Below, in pieces: positions 24,761-37,100 of a stretch of DNA of 64,000 nt. Location: positions 496,001 to 560,000 of the forward strand of contig JAGFBZ010000006.1 in the NCBI GenBank assembly GCA_018398805.1. The letters run 5' to 3'. The position numbers and the translations under genes were made by a program. The number at the start of each line of letters is the position of its first letter. Position 1 is the stretch's first letter. The notes below the pieces were generated by a model, which saw nothing but the letters and a program-made list of their open reading frames with translations, did not search any database and was not told the origin of the DNA. This DNA comes from Hirundichthys speculiger. Its lineage: Eukaryota; Chordata; Actinopteri; Beloniformes; Exocoetidae.

Positions 24761-25449
24761 CGTTTGGCTATCAGACAAAGCCTCACATTTGACTCCAGAA
24801 TATTCTAGTACATGGAGGACTTCATGGGAAACATGACAATTACAGGGTGTGCCTGTTCTGCCCTGTCCTGTGTCTTCAAAACAAACCCACATCCCCATCC
24901 CTCCTCCACTGTGCTTGACAGTTGGTATGAGGTGTTTGTGCCCTGTGCCTCCAATCATGGTGCTGTGAATTATGGTCAAACATCTCTGCTTTGGTTTTCA
25001 GATGCAACACTGCAAACCTAAGCTGCTCTTTCAAGTTCTTCCTACAGAGAAAAGGCTTTATCATGACAGTTGGTCTTTTTTTTAATAGTACCACCATGGT
25101 TATAAACATCTGAAATGCTAGATCTCGGGTTTTGAGCAGTTTTTCTTGGGGTGAACTTGAAAAAAGGTTGGTAGACAAGTTCAAGAAATCCCAAAAAAAA
25201 ACAAACTGCCACAAACTCCAGTGAGAATACGACTAAAAGAAATCTTGCGGATTGTGTTTTGGATAAAAGTAACATTTAGTGAAAGATGACTTTGTTGAGA
25301 AACGCTAACTCTAAGACAAACACATTTAAACAAGCGTGTAGTGAAACTACTGTGTAGTCCACAAAGATAAAGCAGCATGAAGACAAGGCCAAGGAGTTGT
25401 TTTGGTTGAAACCATATGGGAGCCATTTGCAAGAGAACTTCTGGCATCG

Positions 25450-26247
25450 ATTCCAGAGCCTGGTTTTGATGTGCAGATAGGCACGGTACACATTTCGGTC
25501 AACAAGAAATTATTCCAAGGTAAATGCATTTCTGTCACTGTAATGCTGAGGAAAGTTCCTAATCTAAACCATGAACACATTAAAAGAACTTTTATTTCAC
25601 TTTTCCATATGTCAACACAAATGTAAGGGATTAGCTTGTTCCATATTTTCTGATCATTTTATGCAACGCCCATAAAAAACAAATGGCAGTTTTGCTATAC
25701 TTTTTTTTTTTTGTTTTTTGTCTATAAAGCTGAGAACAGATTTTTATGGCAAAATATTCCAGTAATTGGAATCCTTTGTGAAAAAGCATGAAAACAATTG
25801 CATCTATAAAGTTACAGTGAACGTTTCTCTGTTCGACTTTAACAGGCAGATTCGTGTCTGCTTTTCTCTCCTGCTTGGATCAAATTAGTTGAGGGGCCTG
25901 TTTAGGGAAAACTACAGCAGGGACCAACACAAAGCTCAGCTCAAAAACTCTTTTGTTGCATCAGCTTCTCTTACAGTTACATCAAATCTTTAGGGGGAGA
26001 AAAAAAAAGGAAAAAGTTTTAGGGAGACATTTCCTGAAAGAAACGAGGCCTCATGATGAACCAGTGACCTGTGAGACAGGGAGCCAGCGGACCATTTATG
26101 AAAGAACTATTGATTTTAGACTTCAGTCATAAAAAGATACATATTTTAAGAGATAAATGTTTTAAAGTCAGCTTTTCCAAAGTTCCTAAACCGTGGGAAA
26201 GAAAAAAATCAGATTGTGTTGCTTATAATTGTTCATTCGTAACAAAT

Positions 26248-26278
<31 letters not shown>

Positions 26279-26283
26279 GATAT

Positions 26284-26338
<55 letters not shown>

Positions 26339-28283
26339 TATATAGATATATAATACATACATATACATACATATATATATATAGATATATATATATATAT
26401 ATATATATCTATATATATATATATATAATATACATACATATATATAAATCTGAATTTTCACCAAATCATAACAAAAGCGTATTGTTGCCCACGGGCCTTT
26501 GGAGCTCCCCACATGAAAGTTTTACCCAGTCAAATCTCTGCACTTAAAAAAAGCACAGAAAAACAAAATGTACCACCAAAAGTACTCTAAATTACTTCTG
26601 ATTATAGTGAGAGGGAATAATTGAAATAATGCTGCTCCCTGACAGCAACACAACATATCTGGCATCTTAAGATCTCGTGTGCTGCCCTTAAAACACGGTT
26701 GATTCACAGTAATGCCCTCAGCATGTTAGCTATGCTGAGATTACAATCTGAACGGTCATGTGAACACCATTTAGTTCAGATGGCTGGCAAATTACAAGGA
26801 AAACAAAGCACACACACCCATACAATAGCAGGCAGACACTGTGGCACCATTACATATAGCTTGCTCTTGGTTACTTTGTGAGTACGCCACCAATCGTCCC
26901 AATTCTCCCACCTCCTATACTCCCCAGCACTAAACTGTACCAGCGCACAACGCTGATGTAAGTCACTAGAGAGGAAAACTATACTCGAATTTCCATAGAC
27001 AAAGTTCTTGCCCTTTCGAAGATGAAAGAAATAGCAGAAGCTCTAGTCATCTCTGGATTTTCTGCAGGTCAAAAGCTGCCATTAAACTTAAGTGGTTTCT
27101 TGGCAAATAGAGAAATAGTTCTCCAAACTTAGCAAGTACTTTAATCTCGTGGCTTCTCTTGAAATGGATGCATCTAACTTTTTCCTCAAAGGACAGATTC
27201 GCAGTCATATTAATATAGATGTTACCAAAATAAAGAGAGCCGACGTAATGTGGAAATTGTTACCCAATAATAATAGTCCTTATCAATGAGCCCATAAACC
27301 GTGTTATAAATAGGTTATGGCAGGTGTAAGAGTTGACTTTAAAGAAAGAAATCTGACAATGCTTTCAAATAAGAGTCAGAGAGACAAAGATAAAGTCTGC
27401 TGGAATTTCTTCACTGTGTAAAAGGATACAAATCAAAGTGTCTGCATGGAGCCTCTGCCTCCCTTTGTTTTGTGCATCACAAAGGAAGTGTCTTCTTTGA
27501 ACAGTGAAAAAGCGCTCTAGAGCTTCTCATCTTCCAGCCCATGACTCTTTCAACCTGTAACTTCAGTCTGGAAGCAGCTGCACACCCGCATGAAGCTGCC
27601 TCTATGAGAACTCCACTGCCTGCATCTATCAGAGGGACAGAAAGATTGAGGATGCAGTGCAGACTGCTGGCATGCATCGCAGCTTGGATTTCACATTTAA
27701 TAATCAGCAAATCTATACGGGACCCCCAACAAGAACTAGGACACACAGTTTCACATATAAAAACTTGAAAATAAACTTGAGTATCATAGCTCTTTGACAT
27801 GATAAAGCAATGCCACTCAGCACAAGAGTGCTTCTAACAGTTTCTTGATTATTAAAATAATTTGGCTACTTAACAGTTCAGACAGTAAAACTTCTACTAA
27901 TCTCTCTATATGCAGGGATTAAGTTAGGTACTGAGAAGAAAAACTCAGATATTTGGACACTTTTGAAATGGACATAAACATCTTAACTGAAGTCAAGCTA
28001 AAGCAAACTTCTTATATATTCATTCGAGACACAAAACCCATTTATTTAACAGTTTGAAAGACAGCAGGAGAGGAAAAAATGTGAACATTCAAACAGACCT
28101 TTAAATACCATTACAATTAAACTACTCAGCATTCAGACTCATTTGGACAGAAAGTGACTCAACCCTCTCCATTCTGAAAACAGTGGACTTCTCCTGTCAC
28201 CCGTCGCTTCATTGCTGATTTAGTATCCAAACTCTTTGCAGGAGTTCCAGGACTTGCCAATCATCTGCTGCTCCATACAGATA
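25450..28283. other. Intergenic stretch around the (AT)n array, no gene seen
   Basis: AT-rich DNA with a T run at about 25703-25712. Both sides of the microsatellite look single-copy. Open frames of up to about 107 codons (for example 27477-27800 minus) show no known domain. Confidence 0.45.
26252..26447. repeat. Compound (AT)n microsatellite with GATA/TAGA and ACAT interruptions
   Basis: About 195 bp of alternating AT broken by GATATA and CATACA units. The open frames over it are Ile-Tyr artefacts. Confidence 0.96.
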
Positions 28284-30178
28284 TTCAGTTCAATTCAGCT
28301 TTATTTGTATAGTGTCTGTTAAAATGCTGATAGTCTCTAGAAGCTTTACAGAGGCCCAGAGCATGACCCCCGAGCAAATATCATTAACTAAAATTTAGGG
28401 CTGGGCAAGTTAACGCGTTATTATCGCATTAACTCATTAATTTATTAAAGCCGACATTTATTTTATCACACATTAACGCATGTTGCTCACATGCTTTTGT
28501 TTTGAAAAGTCTATTACTGACTGCTGCGGAACCGGAAGACAATTGGCAGGCAAAGAGTTAAAAGCTAAAACAGACATTGAGAACGGTGAAAATCCGTGAA
28601 CTTTACAGTTCAAGTAGCAACTTAGGCAGCAATATTAACAATTCTGTCTAAAAAAAAAAAAATCTGGACTACAAAAAAACTTTCACGTCATTCCTTCATT
28701 TATCATCAAATCTGCTCCATGTGTTCACTGGCGTGCTGTTCTCTAGCTGGTTACTGCAGTGCGGCTCCATCTAGTGGCACAGATGTGTAATGACAACAGA
28801 AAGTCCAGCCCTCAATTATAAAATAAATTCAGTTCTGTGGCCTGTTTTTTAATTTCGTATTTTTGATCCAAGTCTAAAATTGAAATCCGGCATTTTTTTT
28901 TTCATTTTTTGTGTTAAATTAAAAAACAAAAAACAAATAAAAAATAAAATGTCACTTTTTAATTTTTTTTTTTTTTTTTTTTTTAATTGACAATTGAAAA
29001 TGGAAAGAATGAATGATACACGGATTGGTAAAGTTACTGAACTTTAACATGGACATTTTCATTTTAAAGTTCTCCCAGACTGAGGATTCAACAGAAACAA
29101 GGTTATTTGTAACAACTGCCAAGTTGAACTCCCCGTTAAAGTTTCTGCTGTTACCTCAGAAATTACCTGTTTTAATGTTCTGATTGTGCTGAGCCACAAT
29201 CATTTCGTTGAATTTTGTTTGTAGACTTTTATTTATTTTTTATAAAAAACGCAATGATGTTAATGCCCTGGCAGTGGCAATAAGCTTTATTTTATTTTAC
29301 ATTTTTTTAAGATGAGATTTACACTAAATATATGTTACTGACAAGTTAAAAGTGTTTGAACAACAAATGTTATGGCACTTCAGTTCATATGGCAGAAGAA
29401 CATTTAAATAAAAGTGCATTTTACACTACTTTTGAATTCATTATTTGATTTTGCATATACAATACGATTAATCGTGATTAATCAGGAAAATAATGTGATT
29501 AATCGCGATTAAAAATTTTAATCGTTGCCCAGCCCTACTAAAATTATAATATTAAATCCTAATCAAGGATAATGGCAAGTAAAAAAACTCCCACAGTGGG
29601 AGAAAAAACCCTTTAAGCCAAACAGTGGCAAGGAAAAACTCCACTTTGAGGAAGAAATCTTGAGCAGGACCTGGATCATATGGGGGGACCTTCCTGCCGA
29701 AGGGTGAGGAGACAGGACAGAGAGAGGAGAGCACACAAATGACTGAATGAAATGACTATATAAAAAGATGCAGGTAGCAGCACTGAGGTGTGATGGTCAG
29801 AGGACTAGATCGCCAGTCACCATGCCAGCCAGCACCCCGAACACATCTACACACAAAGGTGGAGGTAAACGCTGGGGTGGCCAGAGGATGGAACTGCAAG
29901 TCAGCATACATACAGAAAGAAAAGAGAAAAGAGAGGGCCAAAACAGCACAACAAACTACAGGAAAGAAAATGGAGCACAGTTACAGTTATGAGGTGCTCC
30001 TAATTAACTATGGACTGAGCTGGAGGAGGAAAAAGGGAGGAGGAAAGGGAAGGAAGAGAGAGAAGAGCGGTGGAGACACCGCTCAGCAGATCATGTTGGT
30101 GTCCCCCTGCAGCGTAGGCCTATAGCAGCATAGCTATGACGAGGCTGTGATTAAGACGAGCCTACTCTAGTCTTGGCT
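28284..30178 (+). repeat. Long teleost interspersed repeat interrupted by a hAT element
   Basis: It opens with TTCAGTTCAATTCAGCTTTA then TTTGTATAG, and continues with CCCAGAGCATGACCCCCGAG. After the hAT insertion (28396-29537) come CAGTGGCAAGGAAAAACTCC, GAAGAAATCTTGAGCAGGAC and CTTCCTGCCGAAGG, then near the right end CCTATAGCAGCATAGC. These motifs occur in this order in a very common fish repeat that I know by sequence but cannot place firmly in a class. No protein frame is present. Confidence 0.75.
28396..29537. mobile_element. 1.14-kb non-autonomous hAT element with perfect 8-bp TSD
   Basis: Left TAGGGCTGGGCAA and right TTGCCCAGCCCTA are perfect 13-bp terminal inverted repeats. CTAAAATT flanks both sides (28388-28395 and 29538-29545). 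Both ends have ATTAA, TTAACGCG and ATCGCGATTAA words, the subterminal pattern of this hAT group. The interior is AT-rich with a T run at 28965-28984 and no transposase frame. Confidence 0.95.
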
Positions 30179-30179
30179 C

Positions 30180-30256
30180 CTATAACTAATAGCTATAACT
30201 ATTAGTTATAGCTATTAGTTATAGCTATAGTTGCTATGGTATTCAAATACCATAGC
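30180..30256. repeat. Two adjacent palindromes
   Basis: 30180-30224 is a palindrome with 22-bp perfect arms and a 1-base centre, built from CTATAACTAATAG and AGTTATAG units. 30233-30256 is a second, with arms GCTATGGTATT and AATACCATAGC and a 2-base centre. They sit just beyond the end of the interspersed repeat. Confidence 0.9.
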
Positions 30257-30259
30257 ATG

Positions 30260-33200
30260 TCCTGCTCTCTTACCCGCTGCTATCCTGCCCCTAAATAAAG
30301 GCAGGCTGAAACAGAATCTGCCTGATGTTTTCTTCCAATGATAACCTGTGGTATTATGTGATCAGCAACACTGACTCCCACAACCATCAGCAGCTCTTCC
30401 CGCAGCAGCTCTGCAACTTGCTGACAGCTGTTGTCCCATATGAAGCTCTCTCGCAAACTTGTACTGAAGCAGCAATGATCATTGCTGTCATTTTTTTATG
30501 AAGCAACTTCAGGCTGTTATTATGCGACTTGGTTTTGCAGACACCTCTTTTGGGTAGTGTTTAAACAGTTTTATCATAAATGACTCCATCAGTGTTGCTA
30601 TTTTGCAATCTGTCCCTGATTCAAGAAGCCAATAGTTCCTTGTTTTCATTGTCAATCCAGTTTCCTGTCCATCTCTTTTTCCAAATGTGTTGCATCCCTG
30701 AATGCCCGCTTTAACAGCATACCATCCAGTCACAACATATTAAACATCCAGCTGTGTTTCAGATTCAGCGTGTTTTAAAGGATTACCACTAATTATTCTA
30801 GGTGAGCGACTGTGGTTTGACATTTTGGACACCTTCACACAGTTGCAATTGATTCTGCCTTCTGTCTGAAGACGGTAAATCACTCTTGTATTGCGCACTC
30901 CTCAGTTGTTCCCACGCACTTTATTAACTCACTCACTCTCACGCTCCTCTGGGTCTCGGGCGTGCACACTATACTCATTTTGCGTTGTGCATGTGTACCA
31001 CTCTTGCTCTATCATGCATTTGTGGACCTGAAACGAAGAAAAAAACTACATTGTACAAGACACACAAATGTACGGAGCAATAAGTCTGCCCAGTTCAGCA
31101 GCCACCGTTGTCATAATTTGCTGCCACCAGCTAAACCAAAGATTCATCTTTTGTTTTGGGGTGTGGTGCTATAGGTCAACCAGAAGAGCCCAATACTAAT
31201 AAACTGACAGAAAGGCATTTGGCCACCTATTGTGGTGGAGTTGGACATACTCCACTAGTAAATCAATTTAGTTAATAAGTATTAAGTTATTAAGTTGGTT
31301 ATTAAGTTAGTAAATCGATTCCTCTGTGAACTGGGACTAAGAAAAGAATCCTAAGGCTAGCGGAGTTATAACCATAGTTGAAGGCAGTGCTAATGGTGAG
31401 TGATTGGAGGAAAACACTGTATGTTGCCATGCAGACAACCTTTTTTTTTCCTTTTTCTTTTTAAAAATACCCTACCCAATTTTTAAGAAGACAACTGCAT
31501 GAAAATGTGACTAAACTATTTAGCAGCAAAAATCCTCTCTAAAGGAAGGATGGCTGCGTTTTAGTATGAAAACCAAAGCAGAGGCTTTTATCAGTTTGCA
31601 AACATCCACAGAGTGGCTAAAAGAAGAGGAGATGGATCACATGGGTGACCAACTTGGAAACATGGTGCTGGCATTAAATTAAAAATGATGAGAAAAAGCA
31701 GTTTTCCAAAAACATTCTTTGTACACTTTGGGAAACTTTCACTGTTTCTTTGGGGAAACAGTGTTGCACTGCTCCTTAAGAGCAATTCCTTTTTCTCTTG
31801 TTCTTTTTATGCTATTTTCTGACATTGATAAAATATAGAACATCTCCAACTTAAATGAAATTCTTTGTTTTGTTTTATTTCTTGTCTAAAAGGGTGTTCC
31901 ATTTCTTCATGAATATTGTTATTCACGTTTATGAATCACCAATAAAGGGCCAAATACTCAAGAGAGAAATAGGACCCCTTCACTTCTGCTGGGACAGATG
32001 GCTGGGAGGGAGCAGGAGGGGCGCTGGGTGTGTAAGCGAGAGTGATTGAGTGATAGAGATTGATAGATAGCAGGAGAAAAAAGGATGCAGCTGCAGCCTC
32101 GCTATATGATGGTACGGGTTCAGAGGCAGGTGGGGGCTTTGGGCTGAACTGCAACTTGATAGCCATTTTGAAATACCCACATATGTTTAAAAAAAAAAAC
32201 CAAACAAATAAAACCAGTTTCTGTGCGCAGGTTCTCGAACAAAGATGAGAATAAGGAGCATTTTCTGAGCCCATAGTTACATTTTTTTTTCTGTAAACCC
32301 CTTACTACATTGTGTAATCACTTTTGCCCTCTTAAAAAGGTCTTTATTGTGTAGTTTCTCATTAAAAAAGAAAAACAGCTGTAATTTCCTCCACTCATAA
32401 AATGATGCTGTTTCCATCTTTATGCAATGAAAACTGAGCTTCCCACAGCCACAGATGTCACCTGATTATGGAGTCCTGCAGTTCAGACTTGATATCCAGT
32501 TTTTGTCCAAAGACTGCAGGTTTGCAGTGACTAAAGAGCTCTGGCATCTGGTCTTAAGGAAACCTAATATTAGGAATGCCCCCTCCTCACCCCACCCCAA
32601 TGAAGGCCCCCCCAACCTCTCTCTCTCTGCCTCGAGGAGGAGGGGGGAGTGTTCCAGCTAACAACCTTGCGAAGCCTCACTTTAATCATACAAGCAATCT
32701 TCACAGAAGAGGAATCTTACATGGAATTTATCCTGGATCACTTATCCACTGTCTCTCATATATTTCTGAATATTGTAGGGCTGCTAATGACATGAGAGCC
32801 CAGTAAGAAAACATATCAAAATACCTAAAAAAAAAAAAAGAGAAAAAAGCTACAACTTGGCTGCTACTTTTTATGAAATAATTTGTCTCCCTGAAATCTT
32901 CTGTCCTGATGGGGGTGATTCCAAACTATAATGAATTACCTGGCCTCAGATAAACCACTACAGCTGAAGCTTTGGAGCATCAGCAGGAAGAATTGAGTTG
33001 GACGGCCTGTGACTGATAAAGTGCCTCATTGGCCTGGATGTGACCCTGACCTGCTGTCTCTGGGAAGATCAACCCCATGAGCCCCCGGACTCCAGAAACT
33101 CACAAGAATGTTATCAGTCTCCTGCCGATTCTTTTTGATTGCATCTGCTTTGCTCTCGTTTGTCTTGTTTGACAACTCGGAGCCCGACTCGGCCCTTAAC

Positions 33201-33650
33201 CACTATAAACGCTGTAAACGTGTAGTCTACTCTCATGTACAGCATCAAAACAACTGGATAGAGCTGTTGTCATGAAAGCTATCAAAATGTCAAATGATCA
33301 ATCAACAGGAAAGCTGGCTCGTATGAGCAGCTCAGAACCATGTGGTCAGCTGAAATGTGCTGCCACCGCTGCCTGCAGGGCAGGAAGGGCTGAAGGAAAA
33401 GGAAGTACAGTCGTTGAATTCAGAGGGCTGTTCTGACAAGTTTCTTCAACAAAAACTAGCCACACTTTGTCGACAACATCTCTAAATTTACTGTCATGCC
33501 CTTTCTTGGGAAGAAAAAAAGTCTGATAAACTGGAAACAATTAGAAGCTGTGAGTCTGCAGTTCACTTGGACGTGCAGTTAGTGAGAAAAGATTAAAACA
33601 CTACTGCTAGTTATATTAGACTTAGCATCAAGCCAAACTTATATAAACTG
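30260..33650. other. Intergenic stretch, no gene seen
   Basis: Contains a minus-strand open frame of 74 codons at 30509-30733 with no family resemblance, T runs near 31441 and 32281, and a pyrimidine and purine-rich patch at 32576-32650. No repeats with clear ends were found. Confidence 0.45.
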
Positions 33651-33653
33651 TTA

Positions 33654-34120
33654 CAGTTTGTGGAGTTGAGGAGTCAAATGCAGGTGACTCGGGAGGCAGG
33701 AATGATCCAAGAAAAGTTCTTTATTGGAGTCCAAAACACAAAATCCTGGCAGAGCAGTCATCTCCAAAACACAAAAGAAACCCGAAATAACCAACAAAGT
33801 ACCAAAGTAAAAGAAAGAGCGGAACAAAACATCCAGATATGACTTGATGGCAAGAGTAACAGGCTGTGATGAAACAGAAAGGGGCAAAGACAAACACGAT
33901 GAAGAACAGACAGACCAGCCAGGAGGAAGGGAAGGACAAGACTTAAATAGAGTAAGAGTAAACGAGACACAGGTGCAGACAATCAGGAAGATGACACAAG
34001 TGAGACTGAGCTCAACAAGACAAGGACAGGCCTTCAAAATAAAACAGGAAGTAACAAAACAGGAGACAAAGAGCACAAGAAAATCCAGAAAAACCCCAAA
34101 GTTGTTTTTTTTTTTAAAGA
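33654..34120. repeat. Probable teleost interspersed repeat of unknown class
   Basis: The stretch with CAGGTGACTCGGGAGGCAGG, AAAAGTTCTTTATTGGAGTC, GACTTAAATAGAGTAAG and GAGACACAGGTGCAGACAAT resembles a repeat often seen in percomorph fish. CAGTTTGTGG at the left and CCACAACTG at about 34146-34154 could be its inverted ends, without a convincing target duplication. Confidence 0.5.
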
Positions 34121-34159
34121 GTCAAATTTAAAAATCAAAATAATCCCACAACTGATCAC

Positions 34160-37100
34160 TGCAGAATTTCAAATGTCCAGATAATAAAGCTTTTTTTTTT
34201 AATTAGGAAATGTTGATATGTATGTAAGTATGGTGCGATCAGGGTTTAAGTTAAATACTTATTGACAAGACTGTCAGAAAAAGCAAAGCCACAGAATAGG
34301 TGTATTTGAATAATTTCATTTTATCATCTGCTTGACAGAGCATTTCATAAACCAGCTGATTAAATATCCATGATAAGTGTCTTCATAAGGAAAACTGCAA
34401 TGGCGAGATGACTTGTGCCTCTAAAACTGACCCCAGAGTTCTTTACCCAAGTCTTCCTCTCTCTCGTTTCTTTCCCTTCTGCCATCTCAACGTTCACAAC
34501 AGTCTACGCAGGTTCGCATCCAAATTGGCGGCTTTGCAAGTGAAGTTTCATCTGATTGGTCAAATTTATTATTAACATTTAGAGTGTAAATGCTAAGCAT
34601 TTGGAAAATAATAGACTGCAATTTATTGCAATATTTCCTTGGTTTTTTTTTTATAATGCATGTTGGTGATTAAAGAAGATGACGATACATTTTTGATATA
34701 TTGTGCAGTCTTGAATTACGGCGTGATTTTTTTTTTTGTCTGTTAAAATCAAAACAATGGATTGTGAGAAAAACGACAAAAATACTCACAAACTCATACC
34801 AACACAGCATCAACTCAATGAACTGATAATCATAAAAATCCAACTTGTTAAGCCCTAAGGGGATATTTCAGATAAACGTTATGCTCAACGTTACTGCACA
34901 CTTAGATGAGACCATCAGTTCCAATCTGACATTTCTAGACACAATGCGCCACACCTAAACAGGGGAATGTTCATACTTTAACTGTGGTAAAACTACAGAT
35001 TCGTGCTTTTCTTACTTTGAGTTTTGCCCTCATTAAATCCACAAAATACATCGGCTGTTAATCTGTGAACTTCAGTGAGGATCTCGGAGCACAAGAGACT
35101 CATTAACCTTCATATCCAAGTATGAGAATAAGACACAAAAGCACATTTCAGAAAATGATTAACAATTTCTTAAATTTGTACAATAAGACATTCCAGTTCT
35201 GACTGGGATTAAATATGGGAAAATAAGTAAATAAAACATGATGTGTCCTCCCCAGAATGCAAGCACCTAAACTCAGTGAGCAGTACGCAAACGTCTCTGT
35301 ATGATAGCCCAGTCTGACCGTGAGTTACAGCAGCTATAATGTGGTGGCTGTTTCACTTTTATCACTCCAATTATAGTTAAAAACATGACGCCTGTCGTAA
35401 GTGCCTATTTGAATTTTCACTGGTCAGGGGGAGTGAGAGGACGGCTGCAGGAGGAAGCATACGCTCAAAACTGCAACGTGAAGGTTTATGAAGAACCTGT
35501 CCACCCAGCAGGAGATGTTTTATTAGCGCTGTTTAAATGACCGGCTTGTTAAACATCAAGCTGCAGGCGAGCAGCCAGGCGGCTGTGGCCTAGGGATCCG
35601 CTGCATTGCAACATCGCTGGCTATTTTCACCCTCTTCACAGCTTTATTTGACATGCTAGCGTGTGGACAGGGTTGTTTCGAGACACAATAATCACTTTAA
35701 ACTTGAGCTGAAAACGCTGCATTCCCACCTGTGAGTGAAAGTCAGGACCTACGTGGTCCACGGTTATTCTGTCTCAATAACGTCAGCCAATAGCATCTGT
35801 CAGAGATCAAGAAAGGCAAGGAAGAGAGCTTAGATCAAAAAGAAGCCTTTCCTGAATTCTTGTTTCCATCAACACCTATTCTGCTCTCAAATCAAAGGTC
35901 CTGTTTAACATTTTAGTAATGATGTGAATTTGTAACTTGAAGGTCATGGGAGGATGTGAGATCTAACTGATCCCCAGAGATGAGCCATGGAAAATATGAA
36001 AAACGGACTGTGTTCTTTAATAGTCATGACATGGGAGTGACCAGGCAATGGGAAAACTCCCAGAGTTCATCTGAGTCAACTGAACCAGAGGCTCTCATCT
36101 TAAACTGCACACATCTTTCTCAAGGTAGAAGACAAAATCTTTTTGACAAAGGAAATCTCAAATGTTGGAGCTGTGCATTTGATTTATAGTTTGTTGACAC
36201 TTTTAAGCAAGTTTAGGGGCTATATTGTTTCTACTAAATTTGGCCATGAAACGAAAACTGAAGAAAACCAATCCCGTGGCATCTAGACTTCCTCAAACTG
36301 AACGGAGGGAAGCCTTTTCATACATACATAGCACAGACAATAGATCCTAAAGCCAACAAACTTTTGAAATTCACAGAGGACATCTTGTCTCTGTTGTAAC
36401 TCAAGCAACACAGTGGATTTCGAAACCTTATCATCAATTCCACCTGCAATGCTTGAAATGTTCTCCTGCTGGACAGATCACTGGACCGCCGAGCAACGCT
36501 TTCAGCCTCGCGGTTACTCTAACTACATAGAGGTGGTCCGGTCTGTTTATCAAAACTGTTATATATTATCACCAGTTTCCATGTCCGCGCCTTAAGTAAC
36601 TCCCAGGTGTCTTTTATAAAAAGAAAAAAAAAGAAAAAGTTATAACTGCATCACAGTTTTTGTGTTCAGTTTTCCTTTTGATAGAGATAGAGGTGTGTGG
36701 GCATTTTTTTTTTCCTTTCCGTGTATGGATTTGGCCTTTTCTTTGAGTGAGATTTATGATTTTGTCAGTGAGAGAATGTTTAACTGAACTGGATACAAGC
36801 TTTCCACGTTGATTAAACATTTAAAAGGCTGTGTTGAGTTATAATAAACTTTAAGACTCCTCTGAACTATTAGATTCAGAGTATAAATTAGTTTCGCTCA
36901 GAGTTGATTTAAAGAAAAAAAAAGAAAAACAAATAAATAGAATTGAATAAAACACTTTATTCACTTTGTCGATTTTTAACATATATAAAGTAGCGCAGGA
37001 GATAATCCAGGATATTTTAGATTTAATTGACCATCTCAGGCCATTTCAGTCTTATGTAGGGGTTGCAACCATCATATCTCAAAACAAGATAAAGTTACAC

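Larger units (their letters stand above)
23585..25275 (-). pseudogene. Decayed Tc1/mariner transposase gene, split by a hAT insertion
   Basis: Reading right to left, 25050-24975 encodes LKEQLRFAVLHLKTKAEMF with FDHN after it, matching the Tc1 segment 'LKARLKFA..HL...K.ELFGHN'. A frameshift then leads to IPTVKHSGGGMGMWVCF (about 24940-24880), matching 'TIPTVKHGGGSIMVWGCF'. After the hAT insertion (23713-24760), 23690-23620 encodes LKMKIIRVLLLPSQNPDINL then IE, matching the C-terminal 'WPSQSPDLNPIE'. The segment that normally carries VLWSDE, with the second catalytic Asp, is missing between HL and KAEMF; the last Glu survives. It would have cut and pasted DNA at TA sites; it is now dead, with frameshifts, a deletion and an insertion. 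The N-terminal end, to about 25450, is too eroded to place, and no terminal repeats were found. Confidence 0.82.

Noticed and set aside
26071..26512. Open frames over the 26252 microsatellite
   Set aside because: Low-complexity (AT)n translation, not protein.
30509..30733. Minus-strand 74-codon frame beginning MTGWYAVKAGIQG
   Set aside because: Looks somewhat protein-like but I recognise no family and flanking frames do not continue it.
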